A DNA stretch of 33,865 bases from Nitrospirota bacterium (lineage in GTDB: Bacteria > Nitrospirota > Thermodesulfovibrionia > Thermodesulfovibrionales > JdFR-88): assembly GCA_021812785.1 (NCBI GenBank), contig JAKAMR010000016.1, positions 1-33,865 on the forward strand, given 5' to 3'. Below, in pieces: positions 30,253-33,865 of the stretch. Positions within the stretch are counted from its first letter, which is position 1. Every line of letters starts with the position of its first letter. The position numbers were made by a program, and so were the translations under genes. The notes under the pieces were generated by a model. It was not told the DNA's origin. It saw only the letters and a list, made by a program, of their open reading frames with translations, and made no database searches.

Positions 30253-30268
30253 AGCAAGTCTTATGCCA
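30253..30268 (-). promoter_or_regulatory. Sigma-54 (RpoN) promoter for the GGDEF gene
   Basis: On the minus strand TGGCATAAGACTTGCT has the -24 GG and -12 GC exactly 10 nt apart and matches TGGCAC-N5-TTGCW at nearly every conserved base. The predicted start near 30242 leaves a leader of about 40 nt with a Shine-Dalgarno before the ATG at 30203. An enhancer-binding activator is therefore expected. Confidence 0.8.
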
Positions 30269-30417
30269 AACGGCTAACCAGACAGGACTTTATTGAATAA
30301 ACCAGGAATGTTCCAACCTGGACACAGCTTTATCCAAATGGATTGACCGAAGGGCAAGTATTTGATTTTCAAGTAATTTTATTATGTCTTATAGCGGGTG
30401 AGCAACTGAGTTGACAA

Positions 30418-30432
30418 GAACGTTGGTCGTTC
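30418..30432. promoter_or_regulatory. GAACG-N5-CGTTC inverted repeat
   Basis: Perfect 5-bp arms about 180 bp upstream of the sigma-54 start, a position suitable for an enhancer-binding protein. The short arms make this tentative. Confidence 0.35.
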
Positions 30433-30553
30433 CGAAATAATCAAAGTATCCGGAAAACTATGATATATTTTTAAAGGATACCCATTTTAATGGACTATTT
30501 CCCATCCCACCGTCAATAAAATGACGAATTCACTTTCCCGTTAAGATTTTAAA

Positions 30554-30591
30554 AATTTATATTCGATCTGAAAATCTGTCAAAATTCAGAT
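30554..30591 (-). promoter_or_regulatory. Second leftward promoter with overlapping inverted repeat
   Basis: Minus-strand TTGACA (30582-30577) and TAAATT (30559-30554) are 17 bp apart. ATCTGAA (30566-30572) and TTCAGAT (30585-30591) form an inverted repeat around the -35. It could be a sigma-70 promoter with an operator, or an upstream activator site for the sigma-54 promoter. Confidence 0.45.
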
Positions 30592-30664
30592 AAATCCAAA
30601 GCCGCTTCCCTCTTCTTGCGGAGAATTACCCTCATGCCGGGCTATCAATGGACCTGTTTTATTT

Positions 30665-31675
30665 TTATTTCAAGGGTACGGGGGTCCCTTTTTTTGCCTT
30701 GCTGAGCAGTGGGTTTCGAGCGTCGTTGCCGCGGAATCTTGCATAATACAGGTTTTGCAGGTGATTGCCCTGGATGAAAAAAAGACGGCGTTCCATCAGC
30801 AGGCCCGCTATCATTGCAACCGCCGCCAGGACCGCGAACATACTGCCCAGGGCGCCTGCCCCAAGCGGCATGGCCATCCATAATATCATCGGGATGATAA
30901 AGGCGGCAAACAGGCTTTTTAATTGAATAGAGCGGACCTGCGCGTCTGTAAGCCCGGAGGAATACTCTTTCGTGTTGTAGTGCTCGTAAGACGTACCCGT
31001 GCTCATTAGCCTGATATCGGGGTCATTCATCACAAGGGCATTTTTTATGTCCGTTGGAACATAAACGGTCTTATTAAAAACAAATGCGAGCGTCTTTAAG
31101 ATGAGGGACCCCGCTGCCAGCAGGATCATTATTCCTCTCAGGTGGATGTAATTGACACCCTGCAGGCAAAGTATCGCGTATGTAACGGCCCCCCCGGATG
31201 TGAACCCGAAAAAGACAAAATTCGTTATTGTGAGCTTATTGGACCATTCCCGGACAAACCTGATCCGGGCATAAAGCATCGCCGACGCTATGTAAAGGGC
31301 AAAGGCGGCGCAGATGCCAACGATGCCTATAAGGGCCCTTACGCCGTAGGGTGCATTAAGGAAATAAACCAACGGATACAGTGCGGCGCAGCCGCTGAAA
31401 AGTCCCATAAAAAGGGCCTCGCGCGAAAGCCAGGAGCTTTGCCATCTGATAACCGCCTTCCAGCCGCGAAGCGGATTGCCCAGATGAAACAGGCTCGCGG
31501 CCATTCCGGCCAGGGTGAACGCCAGCGATGAGATGCCCAGCGAATAGATAACCTCCGGATGGGCGCCGTCCATCAGGTGCGGAATGATTACGCCCATCGC
31601 GGCAAGAAAAATGAATATCCCCTGTCCGGCTCCAGCCAGGACAAGCAACAGGACCAATGATCTTTCAGGGCGCAT
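30665..31675 (-). CDS. DmsC/SoeC-like membrane anchor subunit of a molybdoenzyme
   Basis: 336 aa with eight or nine hydrophobic segments, starting MRPERSLVLLLVLAGAGQGIFIFLAAM. LAGMAASLFHLGNPLRGWKAVIRWQSSWLSREAL and TGTSYEHYNTKEYSSG are patterns of DmsC-like anchors, including SoeC as I recall it. It should exchange electrons between the quinone pool and the Fe-S subunit. AGGAGA lies 11 nt before the ATG at 31675, which is 18 nt after the Fe-S gene's stop, so it is the last gene of the operon. Confidence 0.9.
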   Translation of the reverse strand: MRPERSLVLLLVLAGAGQGIFIFLAAMGVIIPHLMDGAHPEVIYSLGISSLAFTLAGMAASLFHLGNPLRGWKAVIRWQSSWLSREALFMGLFSGCAALYPLVYFLNAPYGVRALIGIVGICAAFALYIASAMLYARIRFVREWSNKLTITNFVFFGFTSGGAVTYAILCLQGVNYIHLRGIMILLAAGSLILKTLAFVFNKTVYVPTDIKNALVMNDPDIRLMSTGTSYEHYNTKEYSSGLTDAQVRSIQLKSLFAAFIIPMILWMAMPLGAGALGSMFAVLAAVAMIAGLLMERRLFFIQGNHLQNLYYARFRGNDARNPLLSKAKKGTPVPLK

Positions 31676-31693
31676 GATTTTTTATATCTCCTG

Positions 31694-32422
31694 TTACGGC
31701 GACATGAAGTCGTCGATTATCTGCTCTTTGTACGATGTGATCTTCTTCTCTATCGTAACGATAGCGAGGGGCTTCACGCACAGTTCGTCTTCGTCAAGCT
31801 CCACCTTTATCTTCCGCTGAGGGAGATAGTGCGTTGACGGGTCAGCTCCCGTTTCGGGAAGCAGTTTATAGCCGTGCTTTTCACGGATCGCTTTTGACGC
31901 TTCGCTGCCGGGGTCGTCGATGTCCCCAAAGATCCTTGCCCTTGTCGGGCAGGCGAGCACGCAGGCCGGTTTCCGCTCTTCTTCGGGCAGGTTTTCATTA
32001 TATATCCTGTTTACGCACAGTACGCATTTTTTCATAACGCCTTCATGCTCATCAAACTCCCTGCATCCGTAAGGACAGGCCCACGAGCAGTATTTACAGC
32101 CGATGCAATCGGCATAATTAACCAGCACTATGCCGTCTTCCTGGCGCTTGTATGACGCGCCCGTGGGGCAGACCTCAACGCACGGCGCGTTTTTGCAATG
32201 CATGCAGGATTTCGGGAAGTTGATGACCTCGGTTTTGGGGTATTTGCCAACCTCGTATGTCTGCACACGATTGAACCAGACGCCTTCCGGCTGCTTCCCA
32301 TAAGGCTCCTTGTCCGTAAGGGGGCCAAACTCCCCGGAGGTATTCCATGCCTTGCAATTCGTGGCGCAGGCATGGCAACCCACACATTTATTAAGGTCTA
32401 TGACCAGCGCTAATTGGCTCAT
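31694..32422 (-). CDS. Four-cluster 4Fe-4S electron-transfer subunit (SoeB/DmsB-like)
   Basis: 242 aa. Cysteine groups: CVGCHACATNC, CMHCKNAPCVEVC, CIGCKYCSWAC and a fourth set in CVLCVN...CVLACPT, which together bind four [4Fe-4S] clusters. The start MSQLALVIDLNKCVGCHAC and the run WFNRVQTYEVGKYPKTEVINFPKSC are very like SoeB of phototrophic sulfur bacteria as I recall it. It links the catalytic subunit to the membrane anchor. Its ATG overlaps the catalytic subunit's stop by 4 nt. No twin-arginine or other leader is present, consistent with a cytoplasmic or hitch-hiker location. Confidence 0.93.
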   Translation of the reverse strand: MSQLALVIDLNKCVGCHACATNCKAWNTSGEFGPLTDKEPYGKQPEGVWFNRVQTYEVGKYPKTEVINFPKSCMHCKNAPCVEVCPTGASYKRQEDGIVLVNYADCIGCKYCSWACPYGCREFDEHEGVMKKCVLCVNRIYNENLPEEERKPACVLACPTRARIFGDIDDPGSEASKAIREKHGYKLLPETGADPSTHYLPQRKIKVELDEDELCVKPLAIVTIEKKITSYKEQIIDDFMSP

Positions 32423-33865
32423 TTCTTCCTCTCATCCACCGTATATCGCAGTATATCCGGACGTTTCTCCATATGCGGAAGCGGCTCTACCGGCTTGAAC
32501 GTGGGATAGAGCCCCGGCTCGCTTGCTTTGCTTATCTTCACCCTCAAGTCAAACCACGCCGCCTGGCCGGAGACCGGGTCGCTGTTTGAGATCATCCCGC
32601 CCCCTTCATGGGGCAGCTCTTCCGTTATAAGATGGTTCAGCAGAAACCCCTTTGCAGCCTCATCGGCCCCTGGGTCAAGGTTCCATGCGCCCGGATATTT
32701 CCCTATCGCGTTCCATGTCCACACGGTGTCCGTCTGCACTGCCTCCGACAGTTTTACCTGTACCTTGATCTTCCTTTCCCACGGGGATTCCACCCATACC
32801 CAGTCCAGCTCATTTATGCCCAATTCTTCAGCCCTGGCCCTGTTCATGTAAAGAAAGTTCTGGCCGATGATCTGCCTCAGCCATGCGTTCTGTCCGTCCC
32901 ATGAATGGTAGTGCGGCATGGGCCTCTGGGTTATGGCATGAAACTGGTATTTGCCCTTGTCTATGATCTGGTGCTCCAGCGGCTCATACCAGAACGGGAG
33001 GGGGTCAAAATACCGGAGTATCCGTTTTTTCTGGGCCTCCGTTTTAGGCTGTCTCCCCTTGCGCTGTCCCTTCGCCGCCAGGCGGAAGCGCTGCATCACC
33101 TCGGAATAGAAGTGCATGATAATAGGTTCATTGTCCCGCTTCAGCTTCATATTCTGGGCCCAGTTAAGATAGCCCTGGTTGACGGTGCGATTGTACTTGA
33201 TCGAATCTTCAAGCTGGATCTCCCAGAAAGACTTGTTCTTGATATACATTTCCCACTGATTGGGGTTTGGCTCTCCGAACATGTGTTTTGTCCCGCCGGG
33301 GCCGCGCCAGCCCGCGAGGAACCCCACATTGGCGCCGGGCGACGGCATCCAGTTCGTGACGAATTCCGGATAATTTGCATAAAGCGGTTTTCCGCCCTCA
33401 TCGCAGAAGCCTGGCAGTCCAAGGGCATTGGCCACGTCTATGATGGTCTGCTGGAAGGGCCTGCAATCCCCTTTGGGAGGCAGAATGGGATGCCTTATAG
33501 CGTCAGCCGCTTTCGAATAGTCGCAGATCGGACGGTCCATCAGGGAGATGACATCATGCCTCTCAAGATATGTCGTGTCGGGCAGGACAAGATCCGCGAA
33601 AGAGACCATCTCGCTGAAAAAGGCATCGCTTACGGCGATAAATGGAATGGCATAATTACCGTCTTTGTCCTTCTGCCTGAGCATGTCCATAACGCCGCTC
33701 GTGTTCATGGTGGAGTTCCACGCCATGTTCGCCATAAACAACATCAGAGTGTCTATATGATAGGGGTCTCCCTTCGAGGCGTTCGTAATGACGTTTTGCA
33801 TCATGCCGTGGGCCGTGAACGGAAACTCCCAGCTGAACGCCTTGTCTATCCTCACCGGATTGACG
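32419..33865 (-). CDS. Molybdopterin oxidoreductase catalytic subunit, C-terminal part
   Basis: The frame is open at the window end; about 482 C-terminal residues are visible. Features of the DMSO-reductase family: SFADLVLPDTTYLERHDV, the molybdopterin dinucleotide-binding region RARAEELGINELDWVWVESPWERKIKVQVKLSEAVQTDTVWTWNAIGK, and the ending NHLITEELPHEGGGMISNSDPVSGQAAWFDLRVKI. The N-terminal Fe-S cluster and molybdenum-ligand region lie outside the window, so leader type and metal ligand cannot be read. With the two downstream genes it makes an ABC-type complex most similar to SoeABC (sulfite dehydrogenase); thiosulfate, polysulfide or tetrathionate reductases are alternatives. Confidence 0.9.
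   Translation of the reverse strand, partial: VNPVRIDKAFSWEFPFTAHGMMQNVITNASKGDPYHIDTLMLFMANMAWNSTMNTSGVMDMLRQKDKDGNYAIPFIAVSDAFFSEMVSFADLVLPDTTYLERHDVISLMDRPICDYSKAADAIRHPILPPKGDCRPFQQTIIDVANALGLPGFCDEGGKPLYANYPEFVTNWMPSPGANVGFLAGWRGPGGTKHMFGEPNPNQWEMYIKNKSFWEIQLEDSIKYNRTVNQGYLNWAQNMKLKRDNEPIIMHFYSEVMQRFRLAAKGQRKGRQPKTEAQKKRILRYFDPLPFWYEPLEHQIIDKGKYQFHAITQRPMPHYHSWDGQNAWLRQIIGQNFLYMNRARAEELGINELDWVWVESPWERKIKVQVKLSEAVQTDTVWTWNAIGKYPGAWNLDPGADEAAKGFLLNHLITEELPHEGGGMISNSDPVSGQAAWFDLRVKISKASEPGLYPTFKPVEPLPHMEKRPDILRYTVDERKK

Larger units (their letters stand above)
30204..30664. other. 461-bp regulatory intergenic region
   Basis: AT-rich, no gene supported. It holds the sigma-54 promoter at 30253-30268, an inverted repeat at 30418-30432, and a sigma-70-like promoter with a surrounding inverted repeat at 30554-30591. 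Confidence 0.6.

Noticed and set aside
1..33865. CRISPR array, insertion sequence or rRNA/tRNA genes
   Set aside because: No regularly spaced direct repeats, no transposase-like frame and no rRNA or complete tRNA pattern was found on reading both strands.

Overview
The window reads as a chromosomal segment of a Gram-negative, probably anaerobic bacterium with moderately high GC. ATA (Ile) and AGG (Arg) codons are frequent. The gene content (HisKA_2 two-component pairs, GGDEF and EAL proteins, bacteriohemerythrin, cysteine-bearing Rrf2, a sigma-54 promoter, a membrane molybdoenzyme operon, Mu-like phage genes) fits a Desulfobacterota or Nitrospirota lineage. This assignment is an inference; no rRNA or tRNA lies in the window.

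Region 1 (about 1-9.4 kb) is an accessory block with Mu-like phage pieces. From 2449 leftward runs a lysis cassette: M15 endolysin, a holin fused in frame to a lipoprotein-like module, two small proteins and a winged-helix protein cut by the window edge. At 7.2-8.6 kb there is a compact immunity region: a LexA/CI-type repressor rightward and, divergently, two small ORFs missed by a 60-codon cutoff (38 and 52 aa, the second with one membrane helix), then a Mor-family activator. A perfect 14-bp palindrome sits between the -35 and -10 of the leftward promoter. The transposition genes expected between repressor and Mor are absent. Between Mor and endolysin lie non-phage genes: a DUF2844/DUF3443 pair and a HisKA_2 kinase/response-regulator pair. 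The DUF3443 protein appears circularly permuted relative to the family as I remember it. A NUDIX hydrolase follows the repressor by 3 nt.

Region 2 (9.4-20.2 kb) is mostly housekeeping or accessory metabolism: a small conserved-looking protein, a polar amino-acid ABC transporter with substrate-binding and permease domains fused, an Aas-like acyl-activating enzyme, MsrA, an aldo/keto reductase, an outer-membrane beta-barrel protein, OsmC (bounded by a 24-bp bidirectional terminator), a HI0933-type flavoprotein overlapping maf, and an XRE regulator.

Region 3 (20.3-30.6 kb) is rich in signalling: a membrane GGDEF-EAL protein, bacteriohemerythrin, a GAF/LuxR regulator, an Rrf2 regulator with three cysteines, a collapsed sensor-kinase gene followed by its response regulator, an extended SDR, remnants of a SpoIIAA-like gene, a secreted S10 carboxypeptidase and a membrane diguanylate cyclase with a near-consensus sigma-54 promoter.

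Region 4 (30.7 kb to the end) is a leftward three-gene operon for a membrane molybdoenzyme (catalytic subunit cut by the window end, four-cluster Fe-S subunit, DmsC/NrfD-like anchor), most like SoeABC sulfite dehydrogenase or related DMSO-reductase-family complexes.

A recurrent feature is A-rich low-complexity tracts (A4-6 interrupted by C, G or T). They lie upstream of several genes and, in maf and the S10 peptidase, inside the coding sequence.
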